In this document: piece by piece, positions 50,727 to 59,017 of the stretch
Layout: each line of letters begins with the position of its first letter
How positions within the stretch are numbered: the first letter of the stretch is position 1
Origin: Streptomyces hygroscopicus subsp. hygroscopicus
Lineage (GTDB): Bacteria; Actinomycetota; Actinomycetes; Streptomycetales; Streptomycetaceae
DNA length: 64,000 nucleotides
Direction: 5' to 3'
NCBI RefSeq assembly: GCF_030269125.1
Contig: NZ_BSSM01000019.1
Location: 62,001 to 126,000 of the forward strand
Position numbers and translations under genes: made by a program
Notes under the pieces: model-generated
Told to the model about the DNA's origin: nothing
Database searches by the model: none
What the model saw: only the letters and a program-made list of their open reading frames with translations

Positions 50727-51812
50727 CTACTGGCGCAGTGCCCAGCCCCGCTCGCGCAGCGCGCTGGAGAGCACCGGCACGGCCTGCGGCTCCACCATGA
50801 GCTGCACCAGACCGGCCTGCTGTCCGGTGGCGTGCTCGATGCGCACGTCCTCGATGTTGACCCCGGCGCGGTCCGCGTCGGCGAAGATGCGCGCCAGCTG
50901 ACCGGGCTGGTCGTCGATGAGCACGACGACGGTCTCGTACACCCGCGGCGCGCTGCCGTGCTTGCCGGGCACCCGGACCTGGCCCGCGTTGCCGCGGCGC
51001 AGCATGGCCTCGATGCCGGAGCTGCCGGTACGGCGCTTGTCCTCGTCGGAGGACTGGAGGGCGCGCAGGGCGCCCACGGTCTCCTCCAGGTCGGCCGCCA
51101 CGTCGGCGAGCAGGTCGGCGACCGGGCCCGGGTTGGCGGAGAGGATGTCGATCCACATGCGCGGGTCGGAGGCGGCGATCCGGGTCACGTCCCGGATGCC
51201 CTGGCCGCACAGCCGTACGGCGGCCTCGTCGGCGTGCTCCAGGCGCGCGGCGACCATGCTGGAGACCAGATGGGGCATGTGGGAGACGAGGGCGACGGCG
51301 CGGTCGTGGGCGTCGGCGTCCATGACGACGGGGACGGCCCGGCAGTGCGAGACCAGTTCCAGGGCGAGGTTGAGCACCTCGGTGTCGGTGTCCCGGGTGG
51401 GGGTGAGCACCCAGGGGCGGCCCTCGAAGAGGTCGCCGGTGGCTGCCAACGGGCCCGACTTCTCCCGGCCGGACATCGGGTGCGTGCCGAGGTACGCCGA
51501 GAGGTCCACGCCGAGCGCCTCCAGCTCGCGGCGCGGGCCGCCCTTGACGCTGGCCACGTCCAGGTAGCCGCGGGCCAGTCCCCGGCGCATGGCGTCGGCG
51601 AGGATCGCGGCCACGTGGGCGGGCGGCGCGGCGACGATCGCCAGGTCGACGGGGCCCTCGGGGGGCGCCTCGGTGCCGGCGCCGAGCGCTGCGGCGGTGC
51701 GGGCCTGCTCCGGGTCGTGGTCGGCGAGGTGCACGGTGACGCCACGCCGCGTCAGGGCCAGCGCGGCGGAGGTGCCGATCAGGCCGGTGCCGATGACGAG
51801 GGCGGTTCTCAC
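50727..51812 (-). CDS. tyrA: Prephenate dehydrogenase with ACT domain
   Basis: A 361-residue NAD(P)-dependent enzyme. ALVIGTGLIGTSAALAL is the Rossmann start, LGTHPMSGREKSG contains the catalytic His, and VSHMPHLVSSMVA lies in the helical domain. The last 80 residues form an ACT regulatory domain (VVVLIDDQPGQLARIFADAD). It makes 4-hydroxyphenylpyruvate for tyrosine, with likely feedback through ACT. GTG 51812 overlaps the aroH stop. Confidence 0.93.
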   Translation of the reverse strand: MRTALVIGTGLIGTSAALALTRRGVTVHLADHDPEQARTAAALGAGTEAPPEGPVDLAIVAAPPAHVAAILADAMRRGLARGYLDVASVKGGPRRELEALGVDLSAYLGTHPMSGREKSGPLAATGDLFEGRPWVLTPTRDTDTEVLNLALELVSHCRAVPVVMDADAHDRAVALVSHMPHLVSSMVAARLEHADEAAVRLCGQGIRDVTRIAASDPRMWIDILSANPGPVADLLADVAADLEETVGALRALQSSDEDKRRTGSSGIEAMLRRGNAGQVRVPGKHGSAPRVYETVVVLIDDQPGQLARIFADADRAGVNIEDVRIEHATGQQAGLVQLMVEPQAVPVLSSALRERGWALRQ

Positions 51813-52171
51813 TGGGCGATGTCCTTGCGCAGGGCGGCCGCGGCGCCGAGGTAGACGTGGGCGATGTCGGCGCGGGGCCGGTCCGATTCGATGTGGGCGA
51901 GGACGCGGACGACGCGCGGCATGGCACCGGCGATGTCCAGCTCCTGGGCGCAGATCAGGGGTACGTCGACGATGCCGAGCCCCCGGGCGGCGGCCGCCGG
52001 GAAGTCGCTGTGCAGGTCGGGGGTGGCGGTGAACCAGATGCTGATCAGGTCGTCCGCGGTCAGCCCGTTCCGCTCCATGACGGCGGTGAGCAGGGCCCCG
52101 ACCTGCTCGTCCATGTGACCGGCCTCGTCCCGCTCCAGTTGGACGGCCCCCCGGACCGCTCGTACCGCCAC
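51809..52171 (-). CDS. aroH: Chorismate mutase, AroH type
   Basis: A 120-residue monofunctional chorismate mutase: AVRAVRGAVQLERDEAGHMD, FTATPDLHSDFPAAAARGLG and HVYLGAAAALRKD. The Arg near residue 7 and the Glu near the first third match the AroH active site. GTG 52171 follows AGGAG by seven bases. It feeds prephenate to the coupled dehydrogenase. Confidence 0.93.
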   Translation of the reverse strand: MAVRAVRGAVQLERDEAGHMDEQVGALLTAVMERNGLTADDLISIWFTATPDLHSDFPAAAARGLGIVDVPLICAQELDIAGAMPRVVRVLAHIESDRPRADIAHVYLGAAAALRKDIAQ

Positions 52172-52370
52172 GGCGCTGCTCCTCGCTGACAGGTGTTGTC
52201 GTGCTCGCCCGTCCAGCGTAGTCAGCCCGCGTGGGCAGGGCGCGCGACGCCCGATCGCTGAGACGATGCGCATGGCCGGTTCCATCCGGTTTCGACGCCT
52301 GTGTTCAGGCTCCGGTGCCTGCATCCGGGCACCGGTTATCCGCATCCCGACATGTGTACGGAGTGGTGAC

Positions 52371-52850
52371 ATGACCCAGGGCGCGACGCGGCGCACGGTG
52401 ATCGCGACGGGCGCGGCGGCGCTCGCGACCGGCTGCGGCAGCAACAACGGCGGCGACACGAGCGCCGCGGCCGACAGCACCGGCAGCCCCTCGCCGACGG
52501 ATCCGACGAGTCCCATGACCACGGCGTCCCCGGCCGCGACGGGCACCTCCCCGGCGGCCGACACGAAGAAGCTGGCGAGCACCAGCGACATCCCCGAGGG
52601 GGGCGGCAAGGTCTTCGACGCGCAGAAGATCGTGGTGACGCAGCCGTCCAAGGGGCGGTTCAAGGCGTTCTCGGCGGTCTGCACGCACATGGGCTGCACG
52701 GTGAGCCGCGTGCAGAACGGCACTATCGACTGCCCCTGTCACGGCAGCCGCTTCAAGATCGAGGACGGCTCGGTGGCCGACGGTCCCGCGACCAAGCCGC
52801 TGGCCGAGCACCCGATCAAGGTCGACGGAAACTCCATCCAGCTGGGCTGA
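52371..52850 (+). CDS. Tat-exported Rieske [2Fe-2S] lipoprotein
   Basis: A 159-residue protein. The start TRRTVIATGAAALATGCG combines a twin-arginine signal with a lipobox Cys. A Ser/Thr/Pro linker follows. The Rieske domain has CTHMGC and CPCHGSRF, binding the cluster by two Cys and two His. ATG 52371 follows GGAG by seven bases. It acts outside the membrane as a small electron carrier of unknown partner. Confidence 0.9.
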   Translation: MTQGATRRTVIATGAAALATGCGSNNGGDTSAAADSTGSPSPTDPTSPMTTASPAATGTSPAADTKKLASTSDIPEGGGKVFDAQKIVVTQPSKGRFKAFSAVCTHMGCTVSRVQNGTIDCPCHGSRFKIEDGSVADGPATKPLAEHPIKVDGNSIQLG

Positions 52851-52871
52851 GGTGCCGCGTAGGCTCCGGGC

Positions 52872-53570
52872 ATGCAGCCCGAGGACCTGGTACGCGACCA
52901 CACGATCTACGCCTGCGTCATGGGCTCCCGGGCCTTCGGCCTGGCCACGGACGCGAGCGACACCGACCGGCGGGGCGTGTACCTCGCCCCCACCGCCCTG
53001 TTCTGGCGGTTCGAGAAGCCGCCGACGCATGTGGAGGGGCCGGGCGAGGAACGGTTCTCCTGGGAGTTGGAACGGTTCTGCGAGCTGGCGCTGCGCGGCA
53101 ACCCGAACATCCTGGAGTGCCTGCACTCCCCGCTGGTGGAGCACCTGGACGACACGGGCCGCGAACTGCTGTCCCTGCGCGGCGCGTTCCTCTCCCGCAA
53201 GGCGTACGACACCTTCACCCGCTACGCCCTGGGCCAGCGCAGGAAGCTGGACGCGGACGTACGGACGACGGGCGCCCCGCGCTGGAAGCACGCCATGCAC
53301 CTGCTGCGGCTGCTGACGAGCTGCCGCGATCTGCTGCGCACCGGCGAGTTGCGCATCGACGTGGGCGAGGAGCGCGAGCCGCTGCTGGCGGTGAAGCGGG
53401 GCGAGGTGTCCTGGACCGAGGTCGAGGCATGGATGGCCCGGCTCGGCGCCGACGCCGAGGAGGCCCTGCACCGCACCCCCCTGCCACCCGAACCGGACCA
53501 CGCCCGGGTGGCCGACTTCCTGTTCCGGACCCGCCGGGCCTCGGCCCTGGAGTCCGCCCTGCTCGCGTGA
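52872..53570 (+). CDS. RlaP-type nucleotidyltransferase
   Basis: A 232-residue polymerase-beta-superfamily protein of the PF10127 (RlaP) type. The active site is MGSRAFGLATDASDTDRRGV with Gly18-Ser19 and Asp30/Asp32. ELERFCELALRGNPNILECL is typical of the family. TAGGCT (52860-52865) lies six bases before the ATG, so the mRNA is probably leaderless. A second, divergent relative and an ADP-ribosylglycohydrolase lie just beyond. Relatives are linked to RNA repair; here no RNA ligase is nearby. Confidence 0.82.
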   Translation: MQPEDLVRDHTIYACVMGSRAFGLATDASDTDRRGVYLAPTALFWRFEKPPTHVEGPGEERFSWELERFCELALRGNPNILECLHSPLVEHLDDTGRELLSLRGAFLSRKAYDTFTRYALGQRRKLDADVRTTGAPRWKHAMHLLRLLTSCRDLLRTGELRIDVGEEREPLLAVKRGEVSWTEVEAWMARLGADAEEALHRTPLPPEPDHARVADFLFRTRRASALESALLA

Positions 53571-54254
53571 CGCGTCCGGGTCGCACCGCGCGGGGTCCGC
53601 GGCCCGCGGCCCGGCTCCCGTGCCCGCACCCCGTACGAGGTCGGCGACACGGCCCGCGACTGTCCTCCGGGACCGGTGCGCGGCCTCGTCCGGCCGACGG
53701 GGCGCGGGCCGCGGGGCCGGCGGAACACGGGCCGGGGGCGGGTGGAACACAGGCCGGAGGGCGGACCACAGGCCGGAGGGCGGACCACAGGCCGGAAGCG
53801 GGGCCGGTTCGACAGGTGCCTCGGCGGATCGCGCGCAGGCGCGGCTCGGCCCAGCCGCTTCGGCGGCGCCCACGCGCCAGGACCGGCGGTCGCGTCGGCA
53901 TCCGCCCCGGGGCTCTCGGCGCGGCGGCGGTCGGCCGCCACGCCCGCCCTGAGGCGCCGGGCATCCCCCACCCGCACGCCGCACCCGGAACCCCTCACCG
54001 ACGGCACGGCACGGGGCGCCACTCGGACGTCCACGCCCTCGGGGACGGCACAGGGGCCGCCACCGGAAGCCCACACCCCCGCAGCCGGACACGAGGCCGA
54101 CCCGGAAGCCCACACCCCGCAGCCGCCCAGCGGACCACCCCGCGAACCCACCCCCGCACAGCCGGACACGAGACCGGCCCGGAAGCCCGCACCCGCGCAG
54201 CCGGGTGGGCGCCGCCGGGCCCCCGCCCAGCCGGGTGGAGCCGGTCCGGACGCC
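53571..54254. repeat. Repeat-rich non-coding spacer between the two nucleotidyltransferases
   Basis: About 680 bases. At 53746-53798 a 19-bp unit (ACCACAGGCCGGAGGGCGG) occurs almost three times in tandem. From about 54060 to 54240 a degenerate repeat of roughly 50-65 bases (CGGAAGCCCACACCC, then CGCAGCCG and GGACACGAG) occurs three times. No intact gene is convincing. Confidence 0.6.
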
Positions 54255-55043
54255 TCAGGCGCCCAGCCGGGCCGGGGTCGAGCCGATGCGCCGGTCGTCC
54301 AGGCGCACGCGTACGACGAAGTCGTGCAGCGCCTCGTGACCGCCGGCCGTGTCCGGCAGGGCGGAGGTGGACTGGGCCTCGTCGAGGGCCGTGTGCAGAC
54401 GCTCCACGTCGGCGGCGACGCGTACCTGGTCGACGCCGGAGAACGTCCCGTGCTCCCGCTCCGCCTTGGCGGCGATCAGCTCGGACACGTAGGAGGGCGC
54501 GTCCAACTCCTCGACGAGGGTCGGCAGATGGGCCTGCACCTCGCCGGTGCGCATGAGGTGGACGCCGGTGAGCAGCACCCGGAACGTGTAGAGCAGCGGC
54601 TTGAGCTCACCGGTCTTCTCGAACAGCCGCCACTGGGTGACCGCGAACCCCCGGTAGTGGTGGGCGTGATGGCTGGTGATCACGCCCGGGGCGAGGGCGG
54701 CCAGCTCCCGGTGCGCGTCGGTGGTGTGCACGACGAGCGGGGACAGCAGCTGCTCCAGCACATAGCCGTTGCGGCGCAGCATCAGCCGTACGAACTTGCG
54801 CAGGTCGTGCGTGACGAGGTCCAGCTCGGCGCCGTGGCGCACCCAGGTCTTCGACCGGGTCTCCTCCGGCTCGCGCAGGCCCAGGAGCTCGGTGGCGGGC
54901 AGCAGGTGGACGCCCCTGAGGTCCACGTCCGAGTCCTGCGAGGGGAAGCCGTACAGATGGGCCCCGGAGACGGTGGCGAACAGCAGGGGATCGGGCTGTT
55001 CGGCGACCACGGGCGCGAGGTCTATGTCGAGGTTGTCGATCAT
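54255..55043 (-). CDS. Second RlaP-type nucleotidyltransferase
   Basis: A 262-residue PF10127 relative. The active-site segment SGAHLYGFPSQDSDVDLRGV keeps the two Asp residues (39 and 41), but the usual Gly-Ser before them is changed to Ser-Gly-Ala. LDLVTHDLRKFVRLMLRRNG, followed by YVLEQLLSPLVV, matches the family. It starts four bases after the ADP-ribosylglycohydrolase stop, clearly one operon. A role in RNA or nucleotide end modification is inferred. Confidence 0.82.
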   Translation of the reverse strand: MIDNLDIDLAPVVAEQPDPLLFATVSGAHLYGFPSQDSDVDLRGVHLLPATELLGLREPEETRSKTWVRHGAELDLVTHDLRKFVRLMLRRNGYVLEQLLSPLVVHTTDAHRELAALAPGVITSHHAHHYRGFAVTQWRLFEKTGELKPLLYTFRVLLTGVHLMRTGEVQAHLPTLVEELDAPSYVSELIAAKAEREHGTFSGVDQVRVAADVERLHTALDEAQSTSALPDTAGGHEALHDFVVRVRLDDRRIGSTPARLGA

Positions 55044-55047
55044 GGGC

Positions 55048-56055
55048 CTAAGCGTCCCAGAGTGTGCCCAGCGCCAACAGGTCCTCCCGGTACTCGATGC
55101 GCTCCGCCCAGTCGGCGGGCCAGGCGTCCGCGCCGAGCCACGCGCCCGCGAACGCGCCGGTCAGGCAGGCGATAGAGTCCGAGTCGCCGGCGGTGCAGGC
55201 CGCCCGGCGCAGGGCCGTCAGCGGCTCGTCGGGGAAGAGCAGGAAGCACAGCAGCCCGGTGGCGAAAGCCTCCTCGGCGATCCAGCCCTCGCCGGTGGCC
55301 AGGCACGGGTCGGCCGCCGGGGAAGAGGTGCGCACGGCCGCCTGGAGCCGGTCCAGGATCGCCAGGCACTCGTCCCAGCCGCGCGCGATGAAGTGCTCCG
55401 GGCCGGGGTCCTGGGCGCGGGCCCACAGGTCGCCGAGCCAGGCGTGGTCGTAGCGGGTGCGGTGCGCGAGGGCGTAGTCGCGCAACTCCCCCACGAGAGC
55501 GGCCGGTTCGGTGCCCTGGGCGAGCAACCGGACGGCACGGGCGGTGAGGTCGGAGGCGGCCAGCGCGGTGGGGTGGCCGTGGGTGAGCCCGGACTGCAAC
55601 TGGGCGGCGCCCGCCCGCTGTTCGTCACTGAGGCCGGGAGCGAGCCCGATCGGCGCGACACGCATGTTGGCGCCACAGCCCTTGGAGCCGGTCTGGCTGG
55701 CGTCCTGCCAGGCGCTGCTCCCCGCCGCCAGCAGCCGGCAGGCGGTGAGGCAGGTGTTGCCCGGGGCCCGGTCGTTGTCGGGCGAGCGGTACCAGTCCAC
55801 GAACTCCGCGCGCACCGGCCGTTCCAGCCGCTCGGGCGCGAGGGGGCCGCGCTCCATGGCGGTACGCAGGCCCCGGCCGAGGGCGAGGGTCATCTGGGTG
55901 TCGTCGGAGACGCGGGCGCGCTGCGGCAGCGGCATCTCCCGCCAGGGTCCGAACATCGACTCGATCAGCTCGACGGTCTTGAACTCGGTCGGGAAGCCGA
56001 GGGCGTCCCCGAGGGCGAGGCCGAGGAGCGAGCCGGTCGCGGGCCGCTTGGACAT
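55048..56055 (-). CDS. ADP-ribosylglycohydrolase family protein
   Basis: A 335-residue DraG-family hydrolase: TGSLLGLALGDALGFPTEF, RVSDDTQMTLALGRGL binding metal, NTCLTACRLLAAG, and GDSDSIACLTGAFAGAWLG. It should remove ADP-ribose from protein, nucleic acid or a small molecule. ATG 56055 is preferred because GGGGG lies nine bases upstream; 56064 is also in frame. That ribosome site is one arm of a 35-bp palindrome. It is co-transcribed with a nucleotidyltransferase. Confidence 0.87.
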   Translation of the reverse strand: MSKRPATGSLLGLALGDALGFPTEFKTVELIESMFGPWREMPLPQRARVSDDTQMTLALGRGLRTAMERGPLAPERLERPVRAEFVDWYRSPDNDRAPGNTCLTACRLLAAGSSAWQDASQTGSKGCGANMRVAPIGLAPGLSDEQRAGAAQLQSGLTHGHPTALAASDLTARAVRLLAQGTEPAALVGELRDYALAHRTRYDHAWLGDLWARAQDPGPEHFIARGWDECLAILDRLQAAVRTSSPAADPCLATGEGWIAEEAFATGLLCFLLFPDEPLTALRRAACTAGDSDSIACLTGAFAGAWLGADAWPADWAERIEYREDLLALGTLWDA

Positions 56056-56063
56056 GTAGATCA

Positions 56064-56098
56064 TCCCCCTTTATCGTCACGGTGACAATAAAGGGGGA
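56064..56098. promoter_or_regulatory. 35-bp near-perfect palindrome over the hydrolase ribosome site
   Basis: The outer arms TCCCCCTTTAT and ATAAAGGGGGA (11 bp) enclose GTCAC-G-GTGAC, with one mismatched pair (C/A). In RNA from the gene strand the 3' arm is the ribosome site, so a hairpin would hide it; in DNA it suits a dimeric repressor. It also lies 43 bases after rluB. Confidence 0.7.
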
Positions 56099-56141
56099 CG
56101 GTGATCAGCGCAAGACGCGTCCGGAGACCGCCCGGGTCCGC

Positions 56142-57203
56142 CTAGAGGTCGACTTCCTTCATCAGCATGCCGACCTCGGTGTTCGACAGGCGGCGCAGCC
56201 AGCCGGACTTCTGGTCGCCCAGGGTGATCGGACCGAAGGCGGTGCGCACCAGCTTGTCGACCGGGAAACCGGCCTCGGCGAGCATGCGGCGCACGATGTG
56301 CTTGCGGCCCTCGTGCAGGGTCACCTCGACCAGGTAGTTCTTGCCGGTCTGCTCCACCACCCGGAAGTGGTCCGCGCGCGCGTAGCCGTCCTCCAGCTGG
56401 ATGCCGTCCTTCAGCCGCTTGCCGAGGTCGCGCGGGATCGGCCCGACGATGTGCGCGAGATACGTCTTCTGCACGCCGTACTTGGGGTGGGTGAGGCGAT
56501 GCGCCAGCTCGCCGTGGTTGGTGAGCAGGATGACGCCCTCGGTCTCGGTGTCGAGCCGGCCGACGTGGAAGAGCCGCGTCTCACGGTTGGTGACGTAGTC
56601 GCCGAGGCACTGGCGGCCCTCCGGGTCCTCCATGGTGGAGACGACACCGGCGGGCTTGTTCAGCGAGAAGAACTGGTACGACTGGGTCGCCACGGTCAGG
56701 CCGTCGACCTTTACCTCGTCCTTCTCCGGGTCGACCCGCTTGCCCTGCTCGGTGACGATCTCGCCGTTGACCTCGACGCGGCACTGCTCGATCAGTTCCT
56801 CGCAGGCGCGGCGGGAGCCGTAGCCCGCGCGGGCGAGGACCTTCTGGAGCCGCTCGCCCTCCTGCTCGGCGCCCGGGAAGGTCTTGGGCAGCTTGATGTC
56901 CTTCTTGCCCGCGTACCGGTCCCGGTTGCGCTCCTCGACCCGCGTCTCGTACTCGCGCGAGCGGGAGGGCGTCGTACGACCGCCCTGCTGGGGCCGCTTG
57001 GGGCCGCCCTTGGCGCCGCCCCGCGCCGCGCCGCCGCGCCCCGACTTGGGGCCGTCCTGGGTGGCGCCGGGACCCACGTCGTAGCGGCGCTCCTCCGGGC
57101 GGGGCTTGCGGGGACGGCCCTGCCCCTGCCGCTCGTCCCGGTTGTTGCCGGCGCCGCGGTAGTTACCGCGCCCGCCACTCTTGCCGCTGCCGCTGCTTCG
57201 CAT
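56142..57203 (-). CDS. rluB: Large-subunit rRNA pseudouridine synthase (RluB family)
   Basis: A 353-residue protein. Residues 1-110 are a disordered Gly/Arg/Lys extension. An S4 RNA-binding domain follows (ERLQKVLARAGYGSRRACEE). The catalytic domain has FHVGRLDTETEGVILLTNHG, where the Asp of GRLD is the nucleophile, and LHEGRKHIVRRMLAEAGFPV. It modifies 23S rRNA. ATG 57203 is preferred over the TTG before it. It closes the parA-scpA-scpB transcript. Confidence 0.92.
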   Translation of the reverse strand: MRSSGSGKSGGRGNYRGAGNNRDERQGQGRPRKPRPEERRYDVGPGATQDGPKSGRGGAARGGAKGGPKRPQQGGRTTPSRSREYETRVEERNRDRYAGKKDIKLPKTFPGAEQEGERLQKVLARAGYGSRRACEELIEQCRVEVNGEIVTEQGKRVDPEKDEVKVDGLTVATQSYQFFSLNKPAGVVSTMEDPEGRQCLGDYVTNRETRLFHVGRLDTETEGVILLTNHGELAHRLTHPKYGVQKTYLAHIVGPIPRDLGKRLKDGIQLEDGYARADHFRVVEQTGKNYLVEVTLHEGRKHIVRRMLAEAGFPVDKLVRTAFGPITLGDQKSGWLRRLSNTEVGMLMKEVDL

Positions 57204-57215
57204 CAAAGTTCCGTC

Positions 57216-57881
57216 TTAGTCGTCTGCGTCCTCTGCACCGGGCGCGTCGGGCGCGTCCGGGTCGAACGACGGAACCCCTTCCTGGGTCTCGGCCTCGATC
57301 GCCTCCGCCTCCGGGAGGAAGGGCGCGAGCTCCGGAAGTTCGTCCAGGCCGCGCAGGCCCATCCGCTCCAGGAAGTAGTTCGTCGTCCTGTACAGGATCG
57401 CACCTGTTTCGGGTTCCGCGCCCGCCTCCTCGACCAGACCGCGCTGGAGCAGGGTGCGCATCACACCGTCGCAGTTCACTCCGCGCACGGCGGAGACCCG
57501 GCTGCGGCTGACCGGCTGGCGGTAGGCGACGACCGCGAGGGTCTCCAGCGCGGCCTGGGTGAGCCGGGCGGTCTGGCCGTCCAGGACCAGGCGTTCCACG
57601 GCGGGCGCGTAGGCGGCGCGGGTGTAGAAGCGCCAGCCGCCCGCGACCTGGCGCAGTTCGAAGCCGCGGCCCTGCACGGTGTACTCGTCGGCCAGCGCGC
57701 GCAGCGTGTCCGCGATCTGCCGCCGCGGCCGCTCCAGGATCCTGGCCAGGTGCTCCTCGGTCGCGGGCTCGTCCACGACCATGAGAACGGCCTCCAGAGC
57801 GGGCCGCAGCTCCAGCCCGGCGACGGCGCCCCGACCCGCCGGGGCCTCGGGGGTCTCGGGGGTCTCGGTGGTCTCGCTCAC
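57216..57881 (-). CDS. scpB: Segregation and condensation protein B
   Basis: A 221-residue ScpB with two winged helices: LRPALEAVLMVVDEPATEEH, VAGGWRFYTRAAYAPAVERL, QAALETLAVVAYRQPVSRSR and VRGVNCDGVMRTLLQRGLVE. N- and C-terminal tails are acidic. GTG 57881 overlaps the scpA stop. It works as a dimer with ScpA and SMC in chromosome condensation. Confidence 0.94.
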   Translation of the reverse strand: MSETTETPETPEAPAGRGAVAGLELRPALEAVLMVVDEPATEEHLARILERPRRQIADTLRALADEYTVQGRGFELRQVAGGWRFYTRAAYAPAVERLVLDGQTARLTQAALETLAVVAYRQPVSRSRVSAVRGVNCDGVMRTLLQRGLVEEAGAEPETGAILYRTTNYFLERMGLRGLDELPELAPFLPEAEAIEAETQEGVPSFDPDAPDAPGAEDADD

Positions 57882-58999
57882 GGCTTCCTCTCCTCCTCGG
57901 GCTCCTCGGGCTGCTCGGGCGGCCGGTCGAACTCGTCGGTGACCACCGGGGCCGCGGCCTCCCCACCGGTCCAGCGCACCAGCAGCTCGCCCAGGGCGGC
58001 CTCCTGGTCCAGGGCGACGGCCTTCTCCCGGTACAGCTCCAGGAGCGCCAGGAAGCGGGCCACGACGGTGAGCGTGTCGTCGGTGTCCGCCACCAGCGCC
58101 CGGAAGCTGGCCTCCCCCAGCTCGCGCAGTCGCGCGACGACGATCCCCGCCTGCTCCCGCACGCTGACCAGCGGGGTGTGGATGTGGTCGACGTACACCT
58201 GCGGCTTGGGCCGGGGCTGCATCGCCTTGACCGCGAGCTTCGCGAACCCCTCGGGCCCGATACTGATCACGACCTCGGGCAGCAGCTCGGCGTGCTCGGG
58301 CTCCAGGCCGACGGTACGGGGGTACCGCCGGGCCTCCTCGTCGACGCGCGCGTCGAAGATGTCGGCGATCCGCTTGTACGCCCGGTACTGGAGCAGCCGC
58401 GCGAACAGCAGGTCCCGCGCCTCCAGCAGTGCCAGGTCGCCCTCGTCCTCCACCTCGGCGGCGGGCAGCAACCGGGCCGCCTTGAGATCGAGCAGAGTGG
58501 CCGCGACGACCAGGAACTCGGTCGTCTGGTCCAGGTCCCAGTCGGGGCCCATCGCGCGGATGTGCGCCATGAACTCGTCGGTGACCTTGGACAGTGCGAC
58601 CTCGGTGACGTCCAGCTTGTGCTTGGAGATCAGCTGGAGGAGCAGGTCGAAGGGGCCCTCGAAGTTGGCGAGGCGGACCTTGAAGACGCCGTCGGGTGCC
58701 TCTTCGGAGGCGCTCTCCCCGGGTCCGGCGGGCGCGGGCTCCGCGGGCGCGCCGGGTTCCCCGGCGACGACTGCCACGGCGGGCGCTTCGGCAGGTTCCT
58801 CGGTGACTGCCACGGCGGGCTCCGCGACCACGTCAGCGGGTCCCTCGGCGACGACTGCCACGGCGGGCGCTTCGGCCGCGTCGGCGGATTCCCCGGTGCC
58901 GGCGGTGCCGGGCACCTCTCGGGGCGCCCCCGGCCCCCGCCCCAGCGCACGCCGACGGCCGGCGTCGCCGGGGAGGACGGAGCGGTCGTACGAGGTCAT
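57878..58999 (-). CDS. scpA: Segregation and condensation protein A (kleisin)
   Basis: A 373-residue ScpA. The core begins VRLANFEGPFDLLLQLISKH, continues with TTEFLVVAATLLDLKAARLL and ends in the winged helix near VVARFLALLELYREKA. Before it lie about 105 extra residues with Ala/Pro/Glu/Val repeats, encoded partly by an exact 31-bp duplication (58762-58792 and 58846-58876). ATG 58999 starts it. It bridges the SMC heads. Confidence 0.92.
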   Translation of the reverse strand: MTSYDRSVLPGDAGRRRALGRGPGAPREVPGTAGTGESADAAEAPAVAVVAEGPADVVAEPAVAVTEEPAEAPAVAVVAGEPGAPAEPAPAGPGESASEEAPDGVFKVRLANFEGPFDLLLQLISKHKLDVTEVALSKVTDEFMAHIRAMGPDWDLDQTTEFLVVAATLLDLKAARLLPAAEVEDEGDLALLEARDLLFARLLQYRAYKRIADIFDARVDEEARRYPRTVGLEPEHAELLPEVVISIGPEGFAKLAVKAMQPRPKPQVYVDHIHTPLVSVREQAGIVVARLRELGEASFRALVADTDDTLTVVARFLALLELYREKAVALDQEAALGELLVRWTGGEAAAPVVTDEFDRPPEQPEEPEEERKP

Positions 59000-59017
59000 G
59001 GCCCCCGCAGGCTACCG

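Noticed and set aside
53571..54254. Tandem repeats as a CRISPR array
   Set aside because: The units abut or vary in length, spacers are not unique and no cas gene is present.
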